Notes under the pieces: model-generated
Databases searched by the model: none
What the model saw: only the letters and a program-made list of their open reading frames with translations
Told to the model about the DNA's origin: nothing
Shown here: positions 8,299 to 16,636 of the stretch, piece by piece
Layout: every line of letters starts with the position of its first letter
Position numbering within the stretch: the stretch's first letter is position 1
Made by a program: the position numbers and the translations under genes
Assembly (NCBI RefSeq): GCF_020179835.1
Contig: NZ_JAIUDA010000014.1
Coordinates: 20,418-84,417, forward strand
From: Pantoea sp. alder81
GTDB taxonomy: Bacteria; Pseudomonadota; Gammaproteobacteria; Enterobacterales; Enterobacteriaceae
Direction of reading: 5' to 3'
DNA: 64,000 bases

Positions 8299-8538
8299 CT
8301 AATGCGGCGGGTGCGTTATATCACCGCGTCCCTGTAGCAGGCCATCGATTGAGATATTTTCGTCCAGTGCGTCCCAGTGAATACCATGGGGAGACATTTC
8401 GTAATCTTTAAGCTGTTCGGCAGAGGCGTTGCGAAGCCGGGGAAACCATGAAAGTGGTACGCCGATTATCCGCTCGTCTGAGAGTTCGACCCACATCATG
8501 TGATTATCGAACCGAACGTTCTTAGTTGAAATAATCAT
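8299..8538 (-). CDS. DUF2442 domain protein
   Basis: A 79-residue protein with the typical DUF2442 sequence: MMWVELSDERIIGVPLSWFP, then a short linker, then YEMSPHGIHWDALDENIS and GLLQGRGD. Members are small proteins often encoded next to DUF4160 partners and resembling toxin-antitoxin pairs, but no DUF4160 gene is present here. It occupies the full length expected for the family. The ATG at 8538 is preceded by GGAGG-like sequence (TTGGAGGCCTGGAATG). It is followed by a strong terminator, so it is monocistronic. Confidence 0.85.
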   Translation of the reverse strand: MIISTKNVRFDNHMMWVELSDERIIGVPLSWFPRLRNASAEQLKDYEMSPHGIHWDALDENISIDGLLQGRGDITHPPH

Positions 8539-8806
8539 TCCAGGCCTCCAAAAGCATGAGTTGGTGTTGCCTTATAACTTACGTCAGCTCTTTTACAGTT
8601 CTGTAATAAAACCCAATAAATTTGCAAGTTTTCAACCGTCGACAGTCAGAATTTTACTTCTGTACCGGCCTTTCTCACATAAATATGAGCAGGTTCGCGT
8701 GGATTACCTTCGTTAAAGTAGTAAAAGAAACGAAAACTGTTTAGCCGTAGTGTTGCAGACATCGTCATAACCTATAAAGGATTATGGTGAAAATTACTGA
8801 AGCGGT

Positions 8807-9201
8807 CTAAACGCAGCGAGGGGTCAGAGAGAGGACGATGCATGTTTCGCCATCGAGGTCATCGCATTCTCCTGCAGGCTGCGACTGCGCCGCTGGCTGC
8901 TGAGACACGGGCTGAGCGTCCTTGTCTCGTTGCGAGCTACAATTGCCCTTACCGTTATTTCCACTGCATTTTTGTTGCGGAGCGATTTTAGGCTGTAATG
9001 GCGTATATTTAGGCTGCCCACGGTTGCCACTGTACTGCTGCTGAACGCTGTTTTGTGCACGGTCACCTAAAATCTGCTCAGTGCCGCCAACGTTCACGAA
9101 AATTTCGTCGAGTATTTATCCTGTCCGTTTTGATCCTGCCACTTGCGGGTGCGCAGTTGCCCCTCAATGTAGACTTGAGAACCTTTGCGAATGAATTCGC
9201 C
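8807..9201 (-). pseudogene. ssb: ssb pseudogene (single-stranded DNA-binding protein)
   Basis: From about 9201 leftward the minus strand encodes GEFIRKGSQVYIEGQLRTRK and WQDQNGQDKYSTK, diagnostic of the SSB OB-fold. The frame then shifts at about 9098 (one base lost in ACGGAAATTTTC), after which VNVGGTEQILGDR and a glutamine-rich tail follow. The first half of the gene, including the N-terminal strand MASRGVNK, is missing or scrambled. The C-terminal acidic tip DDDIPF is replaced by a cysteine-containing extension. Plasmid ssb genes normally sit in the leading region next to psiB/psiA, so this marks a former transfer leading region. Confidence 0.8.
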
Positions 9202-9399
9202 AGCGTGGATACTAACCCTTTGACCGCCGGGGCGCTGCTTGAGAGGGTTATCTGTTCGGCCATAGCTGTCTCCTGGTTGGCAAAGGCTTTCGTAAGTTGA
9301 GTGACGATCCTCATTCCTTAGAGGACCGTAAACAATTCGAAATCAGATATTTGAAACGTAAAATTTGTTATCTACCTATGGCGCTTAATTTATGACCAC

Positions 9400-9452
9400 T
9401 GTTGCACGGTGCAACACTGCTCACTTTTTAACCTCTGTTGCGCGGTGCAACA
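9400..9452. repeat. Two tandem units with TGTTGC palindromes
   Basis: Units start at 9400 and 9436. Each begins with a 17-base palindrome (TGTTGCACGGTGCAACA, perfect; TGTTGCGCGGTGCAACA, one mismatch) and continues with GCTCACTTTTT. The 36-base spacing and strong dyad suggest paired operators or iteron-like elements upstream of the ssb relic. Confidence 0.6.
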
Positions 9453-9482
9453 GCGCTCACTTTTTGAACACACATTGACCGG

Positions 9483-9620
9483 CTAATCATTTTTTTGAGT
9501 TCCAACAGACGCGCGCAGGCTTTGAACGATTTCTTTTACACGCTCTTCACTGCACGTCTGCCGGCTTTCAGTACGGGAAGGCTTAAAGAGCCGCAGTTTA
9601 GGGCGTGATGAAGGGCTCAT
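9483..9620 (-). CDS. Possible 45-aa basic protein
   Basis: A short frame starting MSPSSRPKLRLFKPSRTES and ending in an amphipathic helix, EERVKEIVQSLRASVG. The basic N-terminus followed by one helix is plausible for a DNA-associated plasmid protein, but no strong ribosome-binding site precedes the ATG at 9620. I do not recognise it. It is too short for coding statistics to help. Confidence 0.3.
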   Translation of the reverse strand: MSPSSRPKLRLFKPSRTESRQTCSEERVKEIVQSLRASVGTQKND

Positions 9621-9765
9621 GTGATCAGGTATTTTTCGAACGTTTTTTGCAGGATATAGCCCTCCCTGCCGGGCCTCTTTGAAGCACCGTCAGCAACCAG
9701 CCAAGCGGGTTTTGCAGGCTGCCTTCACGCTACGCACGAATTACATTCGACAGCACCAGGGCGGA

Positions 9766-10209
9766 TTACTCAGGTGACAGCGCCTGCAGCTGGCGGTTAA
9801 CCATGTCACGGTCTTCTGGTTTCAGCAGTGAGCCGAAATCATCTGACAGGCAAACCGAACCGGTTACGTATGTTTTATCTGTATTATTAGTAAAACTACG
9901 TACGTAACTGTTCGGATTCCGAACCCGGCTGTTATTCCGGGCACTCTCACTGTGTTCGGAATCCGAACCGGGCTTATGATCATGCATTTTTAAGCTGAGT
10001 TCGGAATCCGAACCCGGTGAGCATCCTGTCTGGCCGAGTGCGGCACGACGGTTCAATTCTTCAGGACTTTGAGCTGAGCCCAGACGGGCCTCAATCACCT
10101 GGGGATGGCTGCGATGATGAAGCATTGTGGGATCAAGCCGGATTTCACTGATGATTGTTTTTGCCGTGGCGCTGATAGTGCGGTTACTGCTCAGGCAGGC
10201 TGCAGCCAC
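9766..10209 (-). CDS. Hypothetical protein with GSDSE repeats
   Basis: A 147-codon frame that I cannot assign. The N-terminal third (ATAKTIISEIRLDPTMLHHR) and the next stretch (IEARLGSAQSPEELNRRAAL) look like folded helical segments. The middle carries short repeats PGSDSEL, PGSDSEHSE and RNPNSY, encoded by three copies of one palindrome. The C-terminus is acidic (KPEDRDMVNRQLQAL). No good ribosome-binding site precedes the first start, so the protein may be the 3' part of a longer, broken gene. Confidence 0.4.
   Translation of the reverse strand: MAAACLSSNRTISATAKTIISEIRLDPTMLHHRSHPQVIEARLGSAQSPEELNRRAALGQTGCSPGSDSELSLKMHDHKPGSDSEHSESARNNSRVRNPNSYVRSFTNNTDKTYVTGSVCLSDDFGSLLKPEDRDMVNRQLQALSPE
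9910..10013. repeat. Three copies of GTTCGGAWTCCGAAC
   Basis: Perfect 15-base palindromes at 9910-9924, 9954-9968 and 9999-10013, spaced 44 and 45 bases apart, lie within the reading frame above. Each is followed by a CCGG-type tail. Regular spacing of about four helical turns suggests protein-binding sites or an expanded repeat. Confidence 0.7.
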
Positions 10210-10513
10210 TATTTAAGCCAGTGCGGATCGAACGTTTCTGCATCACTAAATGACAATGGCTCATGATGCTACGCGCATATATTTCCTCTAACCCTACTCT
10301 TTTCATACATGACGCGTTTACAGAAGTTGAGTCAGCCCGTGATGCATTACATCCGGAGTATCCTGCTGATAATCTCTTTTGATGCTCTGCCTTTTCCCGG
10401 CGTTGCCAGCTGCAGCTGCATTTTTCATAGGATGGGAAATGGCACCGTCACTGCTCAAAGCGTACAGGCGAATAATTATCCAGCCTATTTTATCAAGCGG
10501 AAATAGGCTCTGC
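10210..10513. other. Intergenic, nothing recognised
   Basis: Both strands carry short open frames of about 70 codons without ribosome-binding sites or recognisable domains. No terminator, repeat or RNA gene is seen. Confidence 0.3.
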
Positions 10514-10987
10514 TCAAGAAACAACCGGCGTGGCATGCTGAGTGGCTTTCGCTGGAGCTGTGTGCGTAAAGTACTTACCGTGCACGCTTAAAATGAATTC
10601 ATCGTCCGGCTGGCCGTTTAGTAATATTCTTGCCTTGAAAATGGCGATGTAACGTTGATCTTCAAACCAGACGAGTGAACGAAATTCATAATGACCGGAA
10701 GGTGAAGCAAGCCACGATGTTCCCCTGAGTGCAGCCTTAAGGTCAGGACATTCAGATGCAACGCGGATTGCAACGGAAAGGACCAGATCGAAGGGCGTAC
10801 GCAACTCATTCAGAAACGAGCGGGTTATGGACATGGTTTCTTCAGAAAACAGAGAAACATTGCTCCTGTCGGGAATGTTTGCCCGAAGGATGTGGGGCGG
10901 AGCCGGATGGTTGAATGTATCTTCATCGTCAGGCGGTAGGAGCCGTGATTGACGATATCTGCTTCCAAAGGCGGGCAAATGTACCAC
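10514..10987 (-). CDS. Hypothetical protein, start uncertain
   Basis: The frame can start at the GTG at 10987 (MVHLPAFGSRYRQ, 157 residues) or at the ATG at 10834 (MSITRSFLNELRTPFDLVLS, 106 residues). The region from 10834 onward looks globular, with FRSLVWFEDQRYIAIFKARI followed by a short strand FILSVHGKYF. The upstream part is low in complexity. I do not recognise the family. The 5' end lies inside a 140-base direct repeat whose second copy (12738-12876) encodes the matching start MVNLLAPGSRYRQ, then a stop after 25 codons. The gene may therefore have its own conserved leader. Confidence 0.45.
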   Translation of the reverse strand: MVHLPAFGSRYRQSRLLPPDDEDTFNHPAPPHILRANIPDRSNVSLFSEETMSITRSFLNELRTPFDLVLSVAIRVASECPDLKAALRGTSWLASPSGHYEFRSLVWFEDQRYIAIFKARILLNGQPDDEFILSVHGKYFTHTAPAKATQHATPVVS

Positions 10988-11088
10988 ACTGATGTGTTCT
11001 CCCTTTTCAGGCTACAGGAGTGTTGTTTGCATCTACCCGAAGGCGGTCATCTCAAGCTACAGAACATTGATGGTTGTCCGAAGACAAC
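10949..11088. repeat. 140-bp direct repeat, copy 1
   Basis: Closely similar to 12738-12876, beginning TTGACGATATCTGCTTCC and ending in the hairpin GTTGTC-CGAA-GACAAC. The second copy has GTTGCC-ATAA-GGCAAC at the same place, so both arms changed together. The repeats enclose the integrase pseudogene. On the minus strand they form a leader ending near a GTG start. Confidence 0.8.
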
Positions 11089-11149
11089 ATAAGAAGCGTT
11101 TAAATAATAGCGTTTGCTTAAGGCAAATTACAAGAGCCTTTTATTCATC

Positions 11150-12035
11150 TTACTCATCTGTCCGGTTATAAATCCGGGCAACTTAAGCACCACGTCCATC
11201 ACCGTGCCCAAGATCCATTGACACTAAAGCCTCAGCCTCTTTGCGACTCATGCCATTTTCTAAATGATGATTTACGGCATCCTTTGAATAAGCATACCTG
11301 AGACTGTGAGGCGCATGGAACCCGGTCATTCCACTTTCACGTAATACGTTATGATAACGGTCAAGCGCCTGATGAAGCGTTGGTTTATCGATTAATTTAC
11401 CGTTATTTCGTTCTATGTAGCGAATAGGTTCATTTAACAGGTTAACAACCTTCTCTTTATCACAAACGGTGGCATCACGTGGACGCCCTCCTTTAGAGCC
11501 AAACACAACTCGAACATTATTATTTCCGGCTTCTAAATTTTTTCGCCAGGTCTTAAGTGATTTTGCCGACTGAACCGTTTCCTCTGCACGTAGCCCAATA
11601 TATCTGGCGAGCTGAACACCTAACGCAACCCCACTGTCTTTTCTGAAACGGTTAAAATAATTTCTCTGAAACGTTCGTCCGAAATGGCAACTTTAGTGCC
11701 TTCCCGACTGGCTCCTGAAATATTCAGTGCCTTATTACTTAATTTCTCATGTGCAGGATTAGCCAGACGTTAAGTCCGCCTTGTGAAAGGATTGAACGTA
11801 AAGCGGCCATTTCATTTTGCAGGGTGCGTGACGAGATACTTTCATCCTGACGGCTACGAATATAATTTTCGAGATGCCTGATTTTAATATGGCTAACGTC
11901 CCGAATCTGAATATTAAGGGTTGCCAGTCGCTCAGAAAAGCGACTGGCAATCTTTGAACGATCAGAAACCGTTTTAAAACTTCCTCCACCCTGACGTGCG
12001 AGCGTGACGAGCTGCTTACCTAATTTAACAGACAA
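11150..12035 (-). pseudogene. Phage-type tyrosine integrase, decayed
   Basis: Starts at a TTG at 12035 behind a strong AAGGAG site. The N-terminal domain (VTLARQGGGSFKTVSDRSKI, then SRTLQNEMAALRSIL) and catalytic part (HSLRYAYSKDAV, then LGHGDGRG) match integrases of the family with a phage integrase N-terminal domain. The frame is broken near 11770, again near 11638 (one A lost from an A-run), and by a TAA replacing a tyrosine codon after GDGRGA. The residual C-terminus VARIYNRTDE is still in frame behind it. Two ACAGCTGT palindromes, 22 bases apart (12057 and 12079), lie just upstream. The enzyme cannot be functional as sequenced. Confidence 0.85.
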
Positions 12036-12737
12036 TTTTTATCTCCTTCAGAACCTACAGCTGTAAGCCCATCAACCCACAGCTGTATGACTCTGAAACT
12101 GTACATCTCTTCCCCGATGACACGGTTGCTTTTGCGCTTCCTGCGTCTCGACTGGTATCTGTGCATCGGGGCGGCGAAATGTTGAGTTCTTGCGAGGCTC
12201 CCCAGGTCTCTGACCTGTTTGCGGCTTGCGCCGTGCTGACGTTAGTCAGTCTGCCTCCGTACACCAGTTTCCTGATGTCGCCATCGATACCGAGTCGATC
12301 ATTCTCCTTCTAATAAAACGCCCTTAACGGGTTGTTCGTTAACGTCGCGTCATGGTTAATAAATAGCCAGCTGAGCATCTGAAAACACGTAATACGTGCA
12401 CGTCAGAATGTACCGGCATGCTGAAAACCGCACTGTACGTGCGTTTGACCGTTATGCGCTGCGCGCGTCACTTTGTTCTCGTTTCACTCGATCCAAAGTG
12501 ACGCCGCGCAGCTTCATGCTCCTGATGCGTCTTCCGCAAGCGCCCAAATGTTCCAAATGGGCCTAGGCGTCATAGCAAAAGTCGTATGCAGCTCAGGGCG
12601 TATCCCTGACAAATCTCATAACGCAAGTGAAGAAAAGCATCATTGAGGATGCATTGTCTGAGGGCGTAGGCGTATGTAAAAGCCAAGCTTTGGTGTGATT
12701 AATGTACCCCCATCGTCGCGTCGTAGGTGCGCATGTT
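12036..12737. other. Intergenic region, no gene recognised
   Basis: Seven hundred bases upstream of the integrase relic. Open frames here lack recognisable domains. A stretch at 12455-12560 is GC-rich and contains repeated GTCACTTTG/CAAAGTGAC segments (12468 and 12494) that can pair as a long hairpin. Nothing resembling a tRNA or known attachment site was found. Confidence 0.35.
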
Positions 12738-12876
12738 TTGACGATATCTGCTTCCAGGAGCGAGCAGATTTACCACACTGATGTGTTCTCCCTTTCAGGC
12801 TACAGGAGTGTTTTCGTAGCTACCCGAAGGCGATCCTCTCAAGCTACCGGACCATTGGTGGTTGCCATAAGGCAAC
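12738..12876. repeat. 140-bp direct repeat, copy 2
   Basis: Second copy of the 10949-11088 repeat, in the same orientation, with substitutions and one single-base gap. It ends in GTTGCC-ATAA-GGCAAC. Its minus strand opens a 25-codon frame that starts like the gene at 10514-10987 and then stops, so it is a truncated duplicate of leader plus gene start. Confidence 0.8.
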
Positions 12877-13151
12877 TTGATGCAGATAAACCATAGCAAT
12901 GCATAAACTATTTTGTCAAAAAAAATCATAAGATTTAAAATCATCATTAGTAAAAAATATAGAATCAATATATACACTGTCAGTAATGCCACTATTGTTC
13001 CCGAGGAAGTAACAGTATCCATTCCAGCATTATATTTATATGTATACCACCCATTGAGAAAGGAATTTAATCATTAAAAGAACAACTTCCCATCAGAAGA
13101 CTTCATTACACCGGGAGATAAAAAATTAAAAAACTTACCCTTTAATTAGGG

Positions 13152-13770
13152 TTGAATTCAATTCACCATGCAGCCAGAACTCTAGGTAAGTTCGATAAAG
13201 CAGTGACCTCATTCGGTGATCTTAAGAAGGGATATCAGGGAAAAATTAAAATCAGCATTCCCAACATAGCTACTCTCTTTAGCTCTTTTATTGCTGAGTT
13301 TATTGACTTACATCCTCAAGTCGAACTTGAGGTCCACCTGGACGATGACCATTGCGATATAAATAGAGATGATTTTGACGCCGTAATCCGGTTCGGGGAC
13401 ATTTCCTACTAAAGGTTTTTTCCAAAAAAATTGGTAGCCTTTCAATGGAAGTTTTCCATTCTATAAACTACACACCTACAGAAATCATCTCCGATAATCA
13501 TTTATTTTTTACCGTTATCCTTCATCGGGAAATATTGAGTTATGGAATAATACGTTGCAATTCGATATTAAGAAAGCCAGCCAACATAAAACGTTCAATT
13601 CTATTTCAATGATATGCCATTTATGCAAGGCATGCGCGGGGATAGCTTATTTTCCTGATATAGTCTGTCAGCGTTATTTGACTGAAGGTAAAATGATTCG
13701 TATGCAAAATAGTTTAAGCACTCACGGAGTATCAACATTGTCTGGCCCAATAACCGACACGTTGGTATAA
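13152..13770 (+). pseudogene. LysR-family regulator fragment
   Basis: The first frame (13152-13412) reads GDLKKGYQGKIKISIPNIAT then FIDLHPQVELEVHLDDD and DFDAVIRFG, the beginning of a LysR substrate-binding domain. After a stop, another frame (13555-13770) continues with GIAYFPDIVCQRYLTEGKMI, the end of such a domain. The helix-turn-helix part is missing and at least one frameshift separates the two pieces. The DNA is AT-rich relative to its neighbours. Its former target is unknown; the intact gene would have been about 300 codons. Confidence 0.7.
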
Positions 13771-13790
13771 AATTACGAGCATTTATCGAC

Positions 13791-14214
13791 CATTTTGCCC
13801 AAGCCTTACCCCTGCATCTTAAGTCTCAAGCAAAATCATACTGAACGGCTCGTCTTAAATCCCTTAGAGGTGCTCGGTCCGATGTAAGCTTAAAACTGCT
13901 CATTTGGCCATGCTTACAACAACTGAGTGGCAGAGATAGTAATTCGTAAGGATTGCTACAGGTATTCATTTTTCCGTTTCTTCGGTTCATTTAAAGCCAT
14001 CAACGAGTTGTTCTTAGCACCCTGTGTTTGCACTTTTTACTTGATACACAAAGAATCAGGTTTGTATTCGCCGTGAAAATGGTGATTTAACCAATCATGA
14101 TGATAGTTGACTGGTGAAACAAAACTCTTTATAAATACTCTCAGTATCTATTCCAAATTCATTCTGTTACTACCCTTGATCATTCAATGGTGAGATGCAA
14201 AGGAACTTCATTCC
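13791..14214. other. Intergenic, upstream of tetR
   Basis: Decayed-looking DNA between the LysR fragment and the tetR gene. No open frame, repeat or RNA gene stands out. The tetR promoter probably lies after 14100. Confidence 0.3.
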
Positions 14215-14874
14215 ATGACCGCCAAAAGTAAAGTACCTTCTGCTTCCGCAGGAGTTCACAAACAAAAAAGTCGCAGCCGATTATCTATTGGCGCAGTGCG
14301 CAGTCCGGAAAGCACGGAGGCAATACTGAAGGCTGCGGCAGACATACTGGAGGAGCATGGATACAAGGATTTTACCCTGGATGCAGTTGTAGCACGAGCT
14401 GGGGCAAGCAAACCCACCATTTATCGCTGGTGGGGCAGCAAAGCTGCACTCATCCGGGAAGTTTACGAACTTTCAGGTGAAGCATCGCTGGTTATTCCCA
14501 GCACCGGTAGTCTGGAGCTGGATTTGAATATTCATCTTGGTTCACTTTGGAACTGGTGGCGGACAACCCGATCAGGCGAAGCCTTACGGAGTTTCATCAC
14601 TGAAATCCAGCTTAAACCTGAATCACTGGAAGAGTTTCGCAAAATTTTTCTACCTCGTCGCGAGCGCTCTATGCGGCGAATTTTCGATCAATCACTTGCA
14701 CGCGGCGAGATTAAGGATACAACAGCTATTGAGGCAGCAGCATCCATGTTGACCGGCTTGTCCTGGTTACACCTGCTCACCGGTAATCTGGAGGAAACAC
14801 AGCAGATTGAACAAGCGGTAAAAATTGTGGCTCAAGGGCTTATAGAACCCAAAGAGATTGTAATTCTTCAATGA
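14215..14874 (+). CDS. TetR/AcrR family regulator
   Basis: A 219-residue repressor. The N-terminal helix-turn-helix is clear at residues 35-80: STEAILKAAADILEEHGYKD, then LDAVVARAGASKPTIYRWWG and SKAALIREVY. The C-terminal ligand domain is all-helical and typical of the C-terminal domain found in many efflux regulators (SLWNWWRTTRSGEALRSFIT). It is followed after 41 bases by a same-strand outer-membrane efflux gene, separated by a terminator hairpin. It probably controls that gene or a lost operon. The ATG at 14215 lacks a strong ribosome-binding site (GGAACTTCATTCC upstream). Confidence 0.85.
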   Translation: MTAKSKVPSASAGVHKQKSRSRLSIGAVRSPESTEAILKAAADILEEHGYKDFTLDAVVARAGASKPTIYRWWGSKAALIREVYELSGEASLVIPSTGSLELDLNIHLGSLWNWWRTTRSGEALRSFITEIQLKPESLEEFRKIFLPRRERSMRRIFDQSLARGEIKDTTAIEAAASMLTGLSWLHLLTGNLEETQQIEQAVKIVAQGLIEPKEIVILQ

Positions 14875-14875
14875 A

Positions 14876-14902
14876 AGGTCCACTGGGCCTTTATTTTTTA
14901 CC
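14876..14902 (+). terminator. Terminator after tetR
   Basis: AAAGGTCC and GGGCCTTT pair with one G-U, followed by ATTTTTT. It stands between tetR and the efflux lipoprotein gene, so the latter needs its own promoter or read-through. Confidence 0.65.
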
Positions 14903-14915
14903 TATATAGATACTG

Positions 14916-16391
14916 ATGGTTTCTATGACAATATTATCATTCAAAATCGGGAGCGTTTTTGATCACCCTCCCCTCGGTGTCCCACGAATCGCCGTCACTT
15001 TGGTTGCAGCACTGATTCTGACGGGATGTGTTCCCGGAGACCTCAAGACGTCTTCTGTAGCCTCTAAGCCTGAGAGTCTTGAAGCCAGTAAAGCGATTGA
15101 AGGCATATCTGTATCGAAAGCCAACTGGCCACAGGAGAAATGGTGGCGTGCCTTTGGTGACGGCCAGCTCGACGAGCTCATTGATGAAGCGCTGGCAAAT
15201 AGCCCGACCTTGGGTGCTGCATCTGCACGTGTTCGCCAGGCTGAGGCCGTTCAGGGGATGATGCAGTCACAGCAGTTACCCAAACTGGATGCAAACATTG
15301 CCAGTACCCGTCAACGGTACAGCGAGAATGGCACCACACCGGCGGTCATGGCTGGCACATGGCAGACAGTGAACCAGGACACGCTCAACTTGAGCTATGA
15401 ACTGGATTTCTGGGGGAAGAACCGCACAGCCGTTGAGGCTTCAGTTGGCCGCACCAGGGCGATGGAAGTTGACCGCTATGCCACACAACTGATGCTGTCC
15501 TCTGCCATTGTTCAGACTTATATCGGACTGGAGGAAAGCTATCATCAGCTGGCTATCGAACAGCAGATGCTCATTCAACAGCTGAAGGTCCTGGAACTTA
15601 CTCAACAGCGTTTTTCCGCGGAGCTGGATTCGCAAATTGACATCAAACAGTCTCAGGCAGCGATCCCTGCTACCCGTGCGCGCATCGCTGCGCTCAAGGA
15701 ATCTCAGGAACTGAGTCGCAACAAATTGGCTGCACTTCTGGGTAAAGGTCCGGATCGCGGACAGGCGATTACCGCACCGCACATTAAGCCATTCGACACT
15801 GTCACTATCCCCAGCGTATTACCGGCCGAGCTTCTGGGACATCGTCCTGATGTTGTCGCCCAGCGCTGGCGGGTAGAAGCGGCCAGCCACGACATAGAAG
15901 GCGCCCAGGCTCGCTTCTATCCCAATATTAACCTTACCGCTTATGCCGGATATCAAAGCCTTGGTTTTGATCAGATCAGCTCGGCAAGCAGCCGAATCCT
16001 TGGGATAGGACCAGCTATTAGCTTACCTATCTTTGAAGGCGGAAGGCTCCGCGCCAACCTCGCCGCGCAGAATGCCGCCTACGATATTGCCGTCGAGAAT
16101 TACAACCAGACGCTGGTAGATGCCCTACACGATATCTCTGACCAGCTCTCTTCCATTCGCTGGTTACGCGAGCGTATCGAACTGCAACAGCAGGCAGTTC
16201 AGACCGCTGATGATGCCGCGAAGTTAGTCGGGCAGCGCTACGGTGCAGGACTGGCAACCTACATTCAGGTTTTAACAACCGATAACGACGCACTTGCACA
16301 GCATCGCCAGCTCGCATTGCTTGAGTCCCGCGGGCTGGCGCTTGAAGCCAACCTGACTTGTTCCCCGTTGATTATCACACGCGAATGTTAG
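14916..16391 (+). CDS. Outer-membrane efflux lipoprotein, NodT/OprM family
   Basis: A 491-residue TolC-like channel subunit. The N-terminus has a lipoprotein signal ending in ILTGC, with the lipidated cysteine near residue 38. Family motifs follow: WWRAFGDGQLDELIDEALAN, the internal repeat ASARVRQAEAVQ, NLSYELDFWGKNR, and in the second repeat LGHRPDVVAQRWRVEAA and FYPNINLTAYAGY. The last helix (LEANL) is intact, but the usual ALGGG-type end is replaced by CSPLIITREC, suggesting a frameshift or junction at the 3' end. No membrane-fusion protein or inner-membrane pump is encoded nearby, so it is an orphan that would need a chromosomal partner. Confidence 0.9.
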   Translation: MVSMTILSFKIGSVFDHPPLGVPRIAVTLVAALILTGCVPGDLKTSSVASKPESLEASKAIEGISVSKANWPQEKWWRAFGDGQLDELIDEALANSPTLGAASARVRQAEAVQGMMQSQQLPKLDANIASTRQRYSENGTTPAVMAGTWQTVNQDTLNLSYELDFWGKNRTAVEASVGRTRAMEVDRYATQLMLSSAIVQTYIGLEESYHQLAIEQQMLIQQLKVLELTQQRFSAELDSQIDIKQSQAAIPATRARIAALKESQELSRNKLAALLGKGPDRGQAITAPHIKPFDTVTIPSVLPAELLGHRPDVVAQRWRVEAASHDIEGAQARFYPNINLTAYAGYQSLGFDQISSASSRILGIGPAISLPIFEGGRLRANLAAQNAAYDIAVENYNQTLVDALHDISDQLSSIRWLRERIELQQQAVQTADDAAKLVGQRYGAGLATYIQVLTTDNDALAQHRQLALLESRGLALEANLTCSPLIITREC

Positions 16392-16636
16392 TCCTGCATC
16401 CCGGCGGTCATGACAAATGAGAACTTCCGTTCTTCGCTCATAGCGAAGCTCGAGCAGCTGCAGGTCTGCTCCATGCCTGAAGTGGACCTTAATGAAATTG
16501 CAGACGAGAGGTAAATGTTGGATGTTTTTGTTGAGATTCGCGTCTCGTTTAATAGCACCATTATTCTCAATTTGAATGGCGGTATCAATTAACCCGGCAT
16601 TCTTAATAAGCCCATGATTTTACGAGCTTGGGTACG

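Noticed and set aside
12036..12737. Possible tRNA or attachment site next to the integrase relic
   Set aside because: No cloverleaf or TTCGAATC-type segment was seen; only a CAAAGTGAC inverted repeat.
12795..13022. Minus-strand frame with a hydrophobic N-terminus resembling a membrane peptide
   Set aside because: The hydrophobic stretch coincides with AT-rich spacer and the C-terminus is the 140-base repeat; no ribosome-binding site precedes the start.
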